Positions 1 to 8,722 of a stretch of DNA of 64,000 nucleotides are shown here, piece by piece. The notes beneath the pieces were generated by a model that saw only the letters and a list, made by a program, of their open reading frames with translations, was not told where the DNA came from and did no database searches. The DNA comes from Lactococcus sp. dk101. GTDB taxonomy: Bacteria > Bacillota > Bacilli > Lactobacillales > Streptococcaceae. The stretch spans positions 204,737-268,736 of the forward strand of contig NZ_WITI01000001.1 in NCBI RefSeq assembly GCF_009601055.1. Reading direction: 5' to 3'. A program made the position numbers and the translations under genes. Position 1 is the stretch's first letter, and every line of letters starts with the position of its first letter.

Positions 1-1364
1 CTGCAATTTCAGGAATTGAAGATGTTGAAACTTACATCAAATTAGTGCTTTCCAAAGTTTTGAATATGGTTATTGTGCCTATGATTATTCTCTTGGCGGT
101 AATTATTTTGGACTGGAAAAGTTCGATTGTTTTGATTTTGACATTTCCTATCTCCATTCTCTTCATGATTATTTTGGGGTATGCAGCTGAGGGGCGTGCA
201 AGTAAACAGTATGACTCTTACCAAATTTTGTCCAATCACTTTTTGGACTCTTTGCGTGGGATTGCGACTTTGAAATATTTTGGTCGTTCAAAAGACTATG
301 CCAATTCGATTTATCATACGTCAGAACGTTTCCGTACAGCAACCATGAAAACGTTGAGCATTGCGATTTTGTCAACCTTTGCCTTAGACTTTTTCTCAAC
401 TTTGTCTGTTGCAACCATGGCACTGTTTTTGGGACTGCGATTGATGGATGGTATTGTGACACTCTTTCCTGCCTTGATGGCTTTGATTTTGGCACCTGAG
501 TATTTCTTGCCATTACGTGAATTTGCCAGTGATTATCATGCCACTTTGAATGGTAAAAACTCATTTCAAGCGGTTCAAAAAGTTTTGGACACTGATGAAG
601 GATTGTCAGAACAAATTAAAGCACCAATTTTATGGACTGACCAATCAAGTATGCGTTTGTCAGGACTGACAAAAAAATATGAAACCAATCGTGGTGTTTC
701 TGATGTCAATGTCAGCATTTCTGGCTTTACAAAAGTGGCGATTGTTGGAGCTTCTGGTTCAGGAAAATCAACCTTGTTGAATTTACTGTCAGGTTTCTCA
801 AACCCAACGTCTGGTACTTATCACATCAATGAAATGGATGAAATTCCTTCATTGAATGACTTGAATTGGCGGAAATCAGTTTCATTTATTCCTCAAAATA
901 CCTATATTTTTGCGGGAACTTTGCGAATGAACCTTTCATTCTATGAACCTGAAGCAACCGATGAAGCTATTATTTGGGCAGCAAAACAAGCCGGACTCGA
1001 AAAATTGGTTGACTCACTTGGTCTTGATTGTTTGATTGGGGCGGGTGGTCGAACACTTTCGGGTGGTCAAATGCAACGTGTTGCTTTAGCTCGTGCTTTC
1101 CTCTCAAAAGATCGAAACATTATCTTGTTAGATGAGCCAACAGCGCATTTGGATATTGAGACTGAACTTGAGATTAAAGAAAGTATTCTTCCTTTGTTTG
1201 ATGACAAGTTAGTTTTCTTGGCAACGCACCGTTTGCACTGGTTGCCACAGATGGATTTGGTTGTTGTCCTTAGTGACGGAAATGTTGAAGGCGTTGGTAG
1301 CCACCAAGAATTGCTTGCAAGCAATGCTTACTACCAAAAATTGATTGCGGAAATGAGAGGTTAA
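1..1364 (+). CDS. cydC: CydC-type ABC exporter subunit, 5' end cut by window edge
   Basis: The reading frame is open to the left edge of the window, so the true start lies outside; an internal GTG at 45 is not the start. About 453 residues remain. The N-terminal part has membrane helices of an ABC exporter. The C-terminal half is the ATPase: Walker A GASGSGKST, signature LSGGQMQ, Walker B ILLDEPT and an H-loop in ATHRLH. The pairing with a second exporter gene 10 bp downstream is typical of the CydC/CydD heterodimer, which exports thiols (cysteine/glutathione) or heme-related compounds needed to assemble cytochrome bd oxidase. Naming of the two subunits is interchanged between Gram-positive and E. 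coli usage. The cydAB genes would be expected just upstream (inference). One copy of the dispersed palindrome lies at 658-671. Confidence 0.9.
   Translation, partial: AISGIEDVETYIKLVLSKVLNMVIVPMIILLAVIILDWKSSIVLILTFPISILFMIILGYAAEGRASKQYDSYQILSNHFLDSLRGIATLKYFGRSKDYANSIYHTSERFRTATMKTLSIAILSTFALDFFSTLSVATMALFLGLRLMDGIVTLFPALMALILAPEYFLPLREFASDYHATLNGKNSFQAVQKVLDTDEGLSEQIKAPILWTDQSSMRLSGLTKKYETNRGVSDVNVSISGFTKVAIVGASGSGKSTLLNLLSGFSNPTSGTYHINEMDEIPSLNDLNWRKSVSFIPQNTYIFAGTLRMNLSFYEPEATDEAIIWAAKQAGLEKLVDSLGLDCLIGAGGRTLSGGQMQRVALARAFLSKDRNIILLDEPTAHLDIETELEIKESILPLFDDKLVFLATHRLHWLPQMDLVVVLSDGNVEGVGSHQELLASNAYYQKLIAEMRG
658..671. repeat. Dispersed palindrome TGTCAGNNCTGACA, copy in cydC
   Basis: Exact copy with spacer GA, read in frame as L-S-G-L-T. 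Confidence 0.9.
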
Positions 1365-1374
1365 AATAGATAAT

Positions 1375-3093
1375 ATGAAACTGAAAGAAATTTTATTTAG
1401 TAATAACTGGATTACGCCATATCTGAAGAGATATAAGTCTGGCCTTGTCTTAGCCGTCTTTTTGGGAACATTGACCATGTTGTTTGCAGGATTATTGATG
1501 TTTTCAAGTGGTTACGTCATTTCCAAATCAGCGAGCAAACCTGAAAACATTCTGATGATTTATGTACCTGTCTTGATGGTGCGTGTTTTCGGGATTGGAC
1601 GTCCTGTTTTGCGTTATGTCGAACGTTTGACATCACACAACTGGATTTTAAAAATCACAAGTGAACTTCGTAAAAAACTTTATTTACGTCTTGAAAAAAG
1701 CTCCGTAACCATCGCCAACAAATTGAAAATTGGTGATTTGCTAGGAATTCTGAATGAAGACCTTGCCAATCTGCAAGATTTGTACTTGCGGACAATTTTC
1801 CCAGTTTTAATTGCTGGAACACTTAGCTTATCGCTTTTAATTGCCTCTGCAGTTGTGTCTTTGAGTCTGGCACTTGGCATTGCAATTTTCTTTGGTATCG
1901 CACTTGTTGCCATTCCTTTGTTCTCATACAAATGGACGGTTGAGCCAGATACTAAGCTGAAAAAATATCGTAATGATTTGTTCTCAGATTTGACAGATGA
2001 TATTTTGGGCTTGCAAGACTGGACTTTGTCTGGTCGTAAAGATGATTTCCTTAAAAATTATCGCCAAGCTGAAGAAAATACGCGTTCTGTACAAAAGGGG
2101 ATGTTTAGTTTTACACGTAAACGTGGCTTAGTCTTGCAATTTGTTTATGCAGTGCTGGTTGTCTTTCTCTTGATTTGGTCAGGTTTGCACTTGACTAGCG
2201 GTGAGTCGCTCAATTATATTGCAGCTATTTCTTTGATGGCCTTTCCATTGTTTGATGCTTATGGACCTTTATCAGAAGCCATCGTTGAAACGCAGCGTTA
2301 TGGAGACTCCGTACAACGATTGAATGACCTTCCTGATAGCAATGAAGCCGTGAGAACAGAACAAATCACAGATGATAACTTGACAATTTCACATCTTGAT
2401 TTCTCTTTTGATGAAGGACAAACCATCTTTAAAGATTTGAATTTGGAAATCAAAAAAGGAGAACATGTCGTTATTTTAGGGCGATCTGGTGTTGGTAAAT
2501 CAACACTTGCAAGTCTTGTTCGTGGAGATTTGGCACCTGTTTCTGGTAGCATTAGATTTGGTGCTGTGGAGCCATCAAAAGCGAATAATGTGGAACATAA
2601 AATCGGCGTTATCAATCAAAATCCTTATTTGTTTAATGCAACAGTCAGAAGTAATTTGACGCTTGCCAATTTGGATGCGACAGATGAACAAATTTGGGAC
2701 ACACTTGAATTGGTTGGACTAAAGAAGATGATTGAAAATCTTCCGAAAAAATTGGATCAATGGATCAATGAAGCGGGTTCTCAATTTTCTGGTGGTGAAC
2801 GACAACGTTTGGCGCTTGCCCGCATTTTGCTTTCAAATGCAGAAGTGATTATTCTTGATGAGCCAACCGTTTCGCTCGATCCAATCACAGAAAATCAACT
2901 TTTAAAACTTTTCTTTGAACGTTTGAAAGGAAAAACCATTCTCTTTATTACGCACCATTTGCTTGGTATTCAACAGATGGATCGGGTTATTTTCTTAGAG
3001 GATGGAAAAATCAAAATCGATGGAAGCCCAGAAGCTTTGATTTCAGAAAACGAGGATTTCAGACGCCTTTATCAACTGGATCAAGGATTATAA
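1375..3093 (+). CDS. cydD: CydD-type ABC exporter subunit
   Basis: This 572-residue protein is the partner of the upstream exporter subunit. Its membrane domain fills roughly residues 15-310, with hydrophobic segments near 24-48, 136-185 and 245-290. The ATPase domain has Walker A GRSGVGKST, signature FSGGERQ, Walker B VIILDEPTVSLD and H-loop ITHH. The heterodimer sits in the cytoplasmic membrane and supports cytochrome bd assembly. It follows cydC after 10 bp and is co-transcribed. A terminator follows directly. The order of the two genes suggests cydC-cydD at the end of a cydABCD operon. Confidence 0.9.
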   Translation: MKLKEILFSNNWITPYLKRYKSGLVLAVFLGTLTMLFAGLLMFSSGYVISKSASKPENILMIYVPVLMVRVFGIGRPVLRYVERLTSHNWILKITSELRKKLYLRLEKSSVTIANKLKIGDLLGILNEDLANLQDLYLRTIFPVLIAGTLSLSLLIASAVVSLSLALGIAIFFGIALVAIPLFSYKWTVEPDTKLKKYRNDLFSDLTDDILGLQDWTLSGRKDDFLKNYRQAEENTRSVQKGMFSFTRKRGLVLQFVYAVLVVFLLIWSGLHLTSGESLNYIAAISLMAFPLFDAYGPLSEAIVETQRYGDSVQRLNDLPDSNEAVRTEQITDDNLTISHLDFSFDEGQTIFKDLNLEIKKGEHVVILGRSGVGKSTLASLVRGDLAPVSGSIRFGAVEPSKANNVEHKIGVINQNPYLFNATVRSNLTLANLDATDEQIWDTLELVGLKKMIENLPKKLDQWINEAGSQFSGGERQRLALARILLSNAEVIILDEPTVSLDPITENQLLKLFFERLKGKTILFITHHLLGIQQMDRVIFLEDGKIKIDGSPEALISENEDFRRLYQLDQGL

Positions 3094-3096
3094 AAG

Positions 3097-3124
3097 AATC
3101 AGTCTTAGGACTGATTTTTTTAAT
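3097..3124 (+). terminator. Rho-independent terminator of the cyd operon
   Basis: Perfect 8-bp stem AATCAGTC / GACTGATT with loop TTAG followed by a T run, 4 bp after the cydD stop. Confidence 0.9.
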
Positions 3125-3168
3125 TTATTTAGTTTTCTATTGACAAAACTAAATAAATGGCATATAAT
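3123..3168 (+). promoter_or_regulatory. Promoter and dyad operator of the MarR gene
   Basis: Consensus promoter TTGACA (3140-3145), 17-bp spacer, TATAAT (3163-3168). A perfect 14-bp inverted repeat has arms at 3123-3136 and 3145-3158 and covers the -35 box, with an 8-nt gap. This is a likely operator for autorepression by the MarR protein (inference). Confidence 0.75.
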
Positions 3169-3175
3169 AATTTCA

Positions 3176-3195
3176 TTAGATTAAATACAATCTAA
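3176..3195 (+). promoter_or_regulatory. Second dyad near the MarR transcription start
   Basis: TTAGATT (3176-3182) and AATCTAA (3189-3195) form a 7-bp inverted repeat with a 6-nt gap at the expected +1 region. It could be a second operator half or mRNA leader structure. Confidence 0.45.
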
Positions 3196-3232
3196 CTAAC
3201 TAAATTAAAAAAACACGAATAGAGGAAACAAA

Positions 3233-3958
3233 ATGTCAGAAAAAACAAATGAACTCCTACATCTTTTTTCACAATTATTGCATAGTCCACGCTTTATGAT
3301 GGCCATGCATATGGAGATGATGTACACAAAATTGCAAAGCCGTGGAAATCGAAACGGTGCCTCAGGACTCATGGTGGAACTTTGGAAACAAGATGGGCTG
3401 ACCAATGCAGAGATTGCGGAACTGCTTGATATTAAGCCTTCAAGCGTCACAGCGCAAGTTAAAAACCTAGAAGAAGAAGGCTATGTTGAACGCCGTCAAG
3501 ATGAGAAAGACAAACGTGTCAATCGCGTTTATTTGACGGAAAGTGGACGGAAAGTCTATGAAAAGAGAGCTGATTTTAAAGAAAGTATTGGTATTGAAGT
3601 TTTTGATGGGCTGAGTCAAACAGAAAAAGAAACATTGGCCGACTTACTTTCCAAATTGAACGCACTCAATGCAGACTCTGAGTTGGAAGATATGATGGCA
3701 TTCGGCCCTGGTGGCTTTCCATTTCCACCACATGAATTTCACCCAGACCACCGCGACATTCATCGGATGAGAAACGAAATCCGTCAACAAATGAGAGGTC
3801 AAGATTGGAACAGAATGAGAAAACATCGTTTCTTCAGTGAAGGAAAAGACGGAGAATTCAATCCATTTGATTGTTCTCCATTTGGCCCAATGCCTGCAAA
3901 TCGCAATGCTGACAAGGACAAAAAGAAAGCAGAAGCTGACGAATGGAATGATTTCTAA
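3233..3958 (+). CDS. MarR family transcriptional regulator with long C-terminal tail
   Basis: The 241-residue protein has a MarR winged helix at about residues 35-145: helices around LTNAEIAELLDIKPSSVTAQV, then the wing EERR-like segment VERRQDEKDKRVNRVYLT. This is a normal MarR domain of about 145 residues. The remaining ~95 residues form an unusual tail rich in Phe, Pro, His, Arg and Asp, with FGPGG and PPHEFHPDH segments and one Cys in FDCSPFGP. The strong promoter is overlapped by a 14-bp dyad, which implies autorepression. RBS GAGGAAAC precedes ATG. Ligand and targets are unknown; the neighbours are cydCD and a DedA gene. Confidence 0.85.
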   Translation: MSEKTNELLHLFSQLLHSPRFMMAMHMEMMYTKLQSRGNRNGASGLMVELWKQDGLTNAEIAELLDIKPSSVTAQVKNLEEEGYVERRQDEKDKRVNRVYLTESGRKVYEKRADFKESIGIEVFDGLSQTEKETLADLLSKLNALNADSELEDMMAFGPGGFPFPPHEFHPDHRDIHRMRNEIRQQMRGQDWNRMRKHRFFSEGKDGEFNPFDCSPFGPMPANRNADKDKKKAEADEWNDF

Positions 3959-3960
3959 AC

Positions 3961-4007
3961 TGTCAGTACTGACAAAAATAAAAAAGGAGCATTGCTCCTT
4001 TTTTTAT
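3961..4007. terminator. Palindrome plus bidirectional terminator between marR and dedA
   Basis: TGTCAGTACTGACA at 3961-3974 is a copy of the dispersed palindrome. Just after it, AAGGAGC (3984-3990) and GCTCCTT (3994-4000) form a stem with an A tract on the left and a T tract on the right. It can therefore terminate both converging genes. Confidence 0.85.
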
Positions 4008-4631
4008 TTATTTTTTAGGCTTGTCAAGCACACGTTTTTTGATGAAATAGAAGACCGCAGCAATGAAAACTACAACCAGAACCATAACAGTAATGTTAGA
4101 ATAATTGTCTAAAATTTGAGCGATACTTTCCCAGTTGTCGCCTAAAGCACGTCCGAGAAAGACTAACACAACATTCCAGATTAAAGTTCCAAGCGTAGTC
4201 AAAAGCAGGAAATTTGGGAATTTCATTTTGGCTGACCCTGCAGGAATTGAAATTAAACTTCTAATCAATGGAATAAAACGGCAGAAGAAGATGGTAGCGT
4301 AGCCACGTTTCATGAACCAGCTTTCCGCTTTTCGAATATCGCCTTTTTTAAGTCTGAGAATTTTCCCAAGTTTTCCAGAAATCATTGTCTCCAGACGATC
4401 AACGCTGAGGACATAACCGATATAATAAAGAATGGCGGCACCAAGAACGGAACCAATTGTTGCAGCAATCACGACGCCCCAAACGCCAAGCTCAGTGTAA
4501 GTCGTCATGAAGCCACCAAAAGTTAAAATCACTTCTGATGGGATGGGCGGGAAAATATTTTCAATCATGATTAAAAAGGCAACGCCAAAATAGCCAAATT
4601 GGTTCATGATTTCAATAATCATTTCTTGCAT
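4008..4631 (-). CDS. DedA family membrane protein
   Basis: The protein of about 207 residues starts MQEMIIEIMNQFG. DedA/SNARE-associated domain hallmarks are present: the re-entrant N-terminal motif IENIFPPIPSE, a GSVLGA glycine segment, and FFCRFIPLIRS with the conserved Arg and Pro. Four to five membrane segments are predicted. DedA proteins act as lipid (undecaprenyl phosphate or phospholipid) flippases and support proton motive force (family knowledge). The start at 4631 is chosen because AAGGAGT lies 6 nt upstream. A longer in-frame start at 4703 has no ribosome site. Confidence 0.88.
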   Translation of the reverse strand: MQEMIIEIMNQFGYFGVAFLIMIENIFPPIPSEVILTFGGFMTTYTELGVWGVVIAATIGSVLGAAILYYIGYVLSVDRLETMISGKLGKILRLKKGDIRKAESWFMKRGYATIFFCRFIPLIRSLISIPAGSAKMKFPNFLLLTTLGTLIWNVVLVFLGRALGDNWESIAQILDNYSNITVMVLVVVFIAAVFYFIKKRVLDKPKK

Positions 4632-4710
4632 TGAGATACTCCTTTTGAGATTGAGGTCAAAAAATAGGCTTTGTCTAAGGCAAGGTCTATTTTTTTCCTT
4701 CATTTAGTAG

Positions 4711-4727
4711 ATTAACTAGTATAAAAA
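4711..4727. repeat. Solo end of the dispersed MITE-like repeat
   Basis: The 15 bases TTAACTAGTATAAAA (4712-4726) are identical to the right end of the larger repeat at 56458-56744. The adjacent CATTTAGTAGA also resembles that copy's CAATCTACTAA. It is probably a deleted remnant. Confidence 0.5.
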
Positions 4728-4734
4728 GCAGGTC

Positions 4735-6738
4735 TTATTCTGCAGCAAGTGCTTCGATCGTGTTCAATTTTGCAGCGCGTCCACTTGGGGCAAGACTTGC
4801 AAATAAAGCAATCAAGACCGCAACAATCACAGCAAAGATGATATGTCCAACCGAGATTTGTACAATGCTGGCACCGTCCAAGAATTTACTCAAGGCAGAA
4901 TTGATTGCCATTTCACCCAGCAAGGCTGCAACAATCGCAATCACTGCTGACGAAACGCCTAAGATTAAACTTTCAAAAGTGAACAAGCGAGAAATATCTT
5001 TTCTGCGTCCACCCAAAGCACGAATAACCCCGATTTCTTTTGTACGTTCGGCAACAGACATATAGGTTGTTACCACAATCATAAAGATTGAAACAATCAA
5101 GGAAATTCCGGCGATGGCAGCCAAAACATAGCTGACAATGTTGGTAATGTTGGTCAAAGTATCAAGAATTGTTCCCAGATTAAAGGTTGCAAATGCTTTT
5201 GTTCCGTTGACCTTGATGTCTTGAATGTCAGAAGCGACAGATTTGACATGATCGACTTTGTCAGCACTGACAACGGCATAAGCAGCGTCTGTTGCAGCTC
5301 CAGCCGTTGACAAGGCAGATTTCAGACTGTCATAAGTCACGATAACAGATGAAGCACTACTTGCACCTGCACCCATGCTATCAGGATTTTTCAAAATCCC
5401 TGACACTTTGAAGTCTTTAGAAACTTGGACGGTTTTACCATCAGTTGTTTTGGCAGCGAAGTTAAGTTGGATGCTTTGTCCAACAAGTGCTTTATAATCA
5501 CTCTTTAGCGCTTTTGCATCTTTTTCATAAAGGGCAATTTCACCAGTACTTGGTTTTTTACCTGTGACATAACTGTCATTGACATTGGATGAATTCCATG
5601 TGCTGATTGAAAACAGTCCTGCTTTTGATTGGCTGTCATATTTGAGCGTTGTCAGTCCGCTGAAAGAATAAGCAGCTTCAACTTTGGCGACATTTTTAGT
5701 ACTGTCAAGTTTATCCAAGAGACTTTGTGAGAGTAGATTTGCAGGCGCGCCAAGATTTTGTTGAGCTTGACGCATGGCTTCTGTGTTGTCCATCGAATTG
5801 TCAGTGGTCGTCCGTTTAAAGACCGTGACAATATTTGGATTGACATTTGATGTAATCATGTCATTCATGTAGTGGGTGGCACCATTCCCAAGTCCGAGGA
5901 AGAAGATAACTGAAAAGAGGCCAATCGCTGTACCAATCGCAATCAAAAGGTTAATCTTCCATGCGTTTGTAAAATGTTGGAAAGCCGTTTTAAATGTATC
6001 AATTCGAGATAAAGCCTTCGATTTGACCCGCTCATGTTCAATGACTGGATAAGCTGGCTTAATGCGTTCATCACCAGTAATCCGTCCATCTGCCAAATGA
6101 ATAATCCGTGTCCCGTAATCCGCAACTTCTTGTGAGTGCGTAACCACGATAACCGTTTTTCCAGATTGAGCAATATCACGTAAAAGTGCTAAAACTTCTT
6201 TGGTATTTTGACTGTCAAGGGCACCCGTTGGTTCGTCAGCGAGGATGATTTCTGGATCACTAGCCAAAGCACGCGCAATGGCAACCCTTTGTTTCTGCCC
6301 ACCAGATAATTGGCTAGGCTTTTTCTTCCGATGGTCGTAAAGTCCTACCTGCTTGGTCAATTCAATGGCCCGATTTTGACGTTCTTTTTCAGACAAATCC
6401 GTCATTTTCAAGCTAATCATGATATTATCCACAACGGATAAATATGAAACCAAGTTGAAAGATTGGAAGATAAAGCCAATCGTATCACGACGGTAGGCGT
6501 CCATGGCTTTTTCTTTTTTCGTACGTTGGACAAGACCGTCAACGATGACATCGCCTTCGTATTCACGATCAAGCCCACCGATAATGTTCATCAAAGTTGA
6601 TTTACCACCACCAGACTCACCGAGTAAGCTGACAAAATCGCCGCGTTCGAATTCCAAGTCAATTCCATTTAAGACAGGAAATTCTTCTTTGCCAAGAAAA
6701 TAAGATTTCTTGATATTTTTCAATTCTAATACAGACAT
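4735..6738 (-). CDS. MacB-like ABC exporter, fused ATPase and FtsX permease
   Basis: A single protein of about 667 residues carries an N-terminal ATPase (about 1-225; Walker [10 protein letters not shown], signature LSGGQKQR, Walker [10 protein letters not shown]). It continues with a membrane helix near 265-290, a large extracellular MacB-like region to about 520, and a C-terminal FtsX domain. The FtsX domain has three helices and the coupling stretch [17 protein letters not shown]. Such mechanotransmission exporters move peptides, antibiotics or lipoproteins; the substrate cannot be told here. The start at 6738 is preferred because GGAAGGAAT precedes it by 5-6 nt; an upstream in-frame ATG at 6762 lacks a ribosome site. 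No partner gene is adjacent. Confidence 0.88.
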   Translation of the reverse strand: MSVLELKNIKKSYFLGKEEFPVLNGIDLEFERGDFVSLLGESGGGKSTLMNIIGGLDREYEGDVIVDGLVQRTKKEKAMDAYRRDTIGFIFQSFNLVSYLSVVDNIMISLKMTDLSEKERQNRAIELTKQVGLYDHRKKKPSQLSGGQKQRVAIARALASDPEIILADEPTGALDSQNTKEVLALLRDIAQSGKTVIVVTHSQEVADYGTRIIHLADGRITGDERIKPAYPVIEHERVKSKALSRIDTFKTAFQHFTNAWKINLLIAIGTAIGLFSVIFFLGLGNGATHYMNDMITSNVNPNIVTVFKRTTTDNSMDNTEAMRQAQQNLGAPANLLSQSLLDKLDSTKNVAKVEAAYSFSGLTTLKYDSQSKAGLFSISTWNSSNVNDSYVTGKKPSTGEIALYEKDAKALKSDYKALVGQSIQLNFAAKTTDGKTVQVSKDFKVSGILKNPDSMGAGASSASSVIVTYDSLKSALSTAGAATDAAYAVVSADKVDHVKSVASDIQDIKVNGTKAFATFNLGTILDTLTNITNIVSYVLAAIAGISLIVSIFMIVVTTYMSVAERTKEIGVIRALGGRRKDISRLFTFESLILGVSSAVIAIVAALLGEMAINSALSKFLDGASIVQISVGHIIFAVIVAVLIALFASLAPSGRAAKLNTIEALAAE
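5259..5272. repeat. Dispersed palindrome, copy in the ABC exporter gene
   Basis: Exact TGTCAGNNCTGACA with spacer CA on the plus strand. On the coding (minus) strand it reads V-V-S-A-D-K. Confidence 0.9.
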
Positions 6739-6762
6739 AAAAATTCCTTCCATACTGCACAA

Positions 6763-6939
6763 ACTAAAAACGGTTCGCTTTTAGTCAAGCTACTCTCGCA
6801 GCTTTCCTTGTTCGCTAGTCGCGCCAAGGGCAGTCAACTACAGATTAGCAACTAAAATCAGAAAGATTTTAAAGCCAATCGTGTATCAATGAGTAGTGGG
6901 TTTGTTAAACTTTGCACATATCCTTAATTCTAACATAAA
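6763..6939. other. Non-coding stretch with faint repeat resemblance
   Basis: No gene was found. The stretch has short segments that recall the MITE-like repeat (TTAGCAACTAAA, AAGGGCAGT) and a small dyad AAAATC/GATTTT near 6866-6882. It may be a diverged copy. Confidence 0.3.
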
Positions 6940-6968
6940 AGCCTTAAGTTTTACTAAGACTTAAGGCT
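6940..6968 (-). terminator. Terminator of the zinc-ribbon gene
   Basis: A 9-bp stem AGCCTTAAG / CTTAAGGCT lies just downstream of the minus-strand stop, followed on that strand by a short TTTTAT tail. Confidence 0.7.
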
Positions 6969-6978
6969 GAATTTGGTC

Positions 6979-7197
6979 TTATCCGTTTAGCAAGAAGTCA
7001 AGGACGTTCATGCCTGTGCTTGTTTTTGACCTGTAAAGTTCAGTAAAACCACATTGAGAACAAGAGATGGTGATAAATTTCTTATTTTGAACATTAAAAA
7101 GTTTCGAAAATTCGCCACCTGTGGATTGGAACTGATCCTCCTCGTAGGTATGGTTGCCACATTTTTGACACGTATATTGACGTTCATAACCGTTCAT
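6979..7197 (-). CDS. Small zinc-ribbon nucleic-acid-binding protein
   Basis: The 72-residue protein has two CxxC knuckles, YTCQKCG near the N-terminus and SCSQCGF near residue 50, which would bind one zinc. It matches the family of small predicted nucleic-acid-binding zinc-ribbon proteins (COG3478-like) of unknown role. RBS AAAGGAGGGA sits 5-6 nt before ATG. It is a single gene with its own terminator. Confidence 0.75.
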   Translation of the reverse strand: MNGYERQYTCQKCGNHTYEEDQFQSTGGEFSKLFNVQNKKFITISCSQCGFTELYRSKTSTGMNVLDFLLNG

Positions 7198-7295
7198 CGT
7201 AATCCCTCCTTTTCACTATTATAAAATCATTATACACTAATTTTTCAAAAAAATAGAGTGGTATCCTAAAGAATTGTTTCATTTTGCTTGGGATT

Positions 7296-7304
7296 TGGTA
7301 TAAT
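7296..7304 (+). promoter_or_regulatory. Extended -10 promoter
   Basis: TGGTATAAT 26 nt before the next gene's ATG, with TTGTTT 19 bp upstream as a weak -35. Confidence 0.6.
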
Positions 7305-7330
7305 AAATAAAAAAGAAAAGGAACAAACAA

Positions 7331-7813
7331 ATGGAATATCAAGTTGACTTTAAAAATGTCGAAACGATTGGCTTAGAAAGTTCTCCTGTGGCCGAACAGT
7401 TGGCAGGCTTGCGGGCAAATGAAGCCCGTTATTTCTGGAATAAATACAAGTTTAACTACGTGGTTTATTCGGCAGATGAAAAGACAAAAGAAATTGAATG
7501 GCTCAATAAAATTCTTCAAGATGAGCGTGATTTGGCATTTTCAGCTCCGATTTTAGAAGTGGCTATTTATGAGGATGACATGCTTTATTGGCCAGAGTTC
7601 TATTTTGAAGATGGCATGGTACTCAATGTGCTTTATGAAAAAGTTCCAGCAGCAGAAGGGAAAAAGCCCAAACGTGCTGTCGGCATTAAGTTATCTGTTG
7701 GCATGGAAGTACCTAAAGAACTGGAAGGCAAGTTCAAATTTGCCCGTCAAAAATCAAAATTAGCAGGCGAAGTGAGAGGAAGTTTCTTCACACTGAAAAA
7801 AGAATGGTTGTAA
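7331..7813 (+). CDS. Conserved hypothetical cytoplasmic protein, 160 residues
   Basis: Not recognised. The protein is soluble, rich in charged and aromatic residues (MLYWPEFYFEDGM), and has no signal peptide or membrane segment. It has its own promoter, RBS AAAAGGAAC and a terminator, and its codon use resembles its neighbours, so it is a real monocistronic gene. No function is proposed. Confidence 0.7.
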   Translation: MEYQVDFKNVETIGLESSPVAEQLAGLRANEARYFWNKYKFNYVVYSADEKTKEIEWLNKILQDERDLAFSAPILEVAIYEDDMLYWPEFYFEDGMVLNVLYEKVPAAEGKKPKRAVGIKLSVGMEVPKELEGKFKFARQKSKLAGEVRGSFFTLKKEWL

Positions 7814-7820
7814 AATAATA

Positions 7821-7845
7821 AAAATGCCTTGAGGCATTTTTATTT
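7821..7845 (+). terminator. Rho-independent terminator
   Basis: AAAATGCC / GGCATTTT stem, TTGA loop, then a T-rich tail. Confidence 0.9.
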
Positions 7846-7921
7846 TTTATCGGCGAACTTACGTGCGAAAAAAGGCGAGATTTGCTATAATGAAGGTTGA
7901 TTGTGAAAGGGGAGCAGAGTT

Positions 7922-8584
7922 TTGCATACTGAAGTTCGTGAGAAATTACGCGTTGCTCTATTGATGGCCTTATCGGCTGGTTTTATTGACGGATTTACAT
8001 TTTTTCATTATGATGGCCGCTTTGCCGGCGCACAAACGGGAAATGTTATTCAAGCTGGGATTTATTTGGCACAGGGAGACTGGGTTAAATTTTGGGACTT
8101 TGCAATTCCGATTTTCTTCTTTATTGCAGGGGTCATGTTCAAGGTCTTTTATTCGACCTATTTGGCTAAACGACGCAAATTTGATGCCTTGTACATGCTG
8201 AGCATTCAGCTTGTTGGTATGACTGTTTTTTCTGTCATGTATGCAGCTTTCTTAAAGCTACCCAATTCAATTTTCGTTGGGATTATTTCCTTTTTCATGG
8301 CTATCCAGTTTGATACCTTCAATCGGGCACATGGAATGGGCTATACTTCCGTTTTCACAACTGGGAACATCAAGATTTTCTCTGTAAATCTTGCCAAATG
8401 GATTATGACGCGCGAAAAACAGCATCTCCATGCGGTACGCATTCTCGGTGCGATTATTCCGACCTTCTTTGTTGGGGCTTATCTAGCAACTGTTCTCGGA
8501 AATTTCTTTGGCGCCTGGACACTTTTGGGTGCTTGCTTCATGTATTTCCTCGTTTTCTTGATTTACCGCACCGAAGCCGTTTAA
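7922..8584 (+). CDS. YoaK/DUF1275 family membrane protein
   Basis: The 220-residue protein has about six membrane segments. N-terminal features of DUF1275 are present: SAGFIDGFTFFHYDGRFAGAQTGNVIQAG, written here only as the D-G-F and QTGN hallmarks at about residues 22-45, and a second TGNIK after the fourth helix. The family's role is unknown; it is suggested to be a transporter. It starts at TTG 7922, which is supported by AAAGGGGAG 9 nt upstream; no in-frame ATG is available before the conserved region. Confidence 0.8.
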   Translation: MHTEVREKLRVALLMALSAGFIDGFTFFHYDGRFAGAQTGNVIQAGIYLAQGDWVKFWDFAIPIFFFIAGVMFKVFYSTYLAKRRKFDALYMLSIQLVGMTVFSVMYAAFLKLPNSIFVGIISFFMAIQFDTFNRAHGMGYTSVFTTGNIKIFSVNLAKWIMTREKQHLHAVRILGAIIPTFFVGAYLATVLGNFFGAWTLLGACFMYFLVFLIYRTEAV

Positions 8585-8598
8585 AAATATGAATAACC

Positions 8599-8626
8599 AA
8601 GTCTGTCAGTACTGACAGACTTTTTT
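8599..8626 (+). terminator. Terminator built on the dispersed palindrome
   Basis: A perfect 24-bp palindrome (8599-8622) is centred on TGTCAGTACTGACA at 8604-8617 and followed by T residues. Confidence 0.85.
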
Positions 8627-8653
8627 AAATCCTGTCGTCATAATCAAAAGGTG

Positions 8654-8678
8654 AAAAAAGCAGCCAAACTGCTTTTTT
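8654..8678. terminator. Second hairpin with A/T flanks
   Basis: AAAAAAGCAG (8654-8663) pairs with CTGCTTTTTT (8669-8678). It follows the palindrome terminator and directly precedes TATAAT at 8681-8686, which may serve the next gene. Confidence 0.7.
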
Positions 8679-8722
8679 GATATAATATAGAAAAAGCATT
8701 CAATAAAATAGGAGGGCAAAAT

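Noticed and set aside
42-1478. Several 60-130 codon frames opposite cydC
   Set aside because: They are antisense shadows of a well-supported gene and lack ribosome sites.
3837-4112. Open frame across the marR end and the terminator
   Set aside because: It runs through a strong terminator and over dedA on the other strand; it is a shadow frame.
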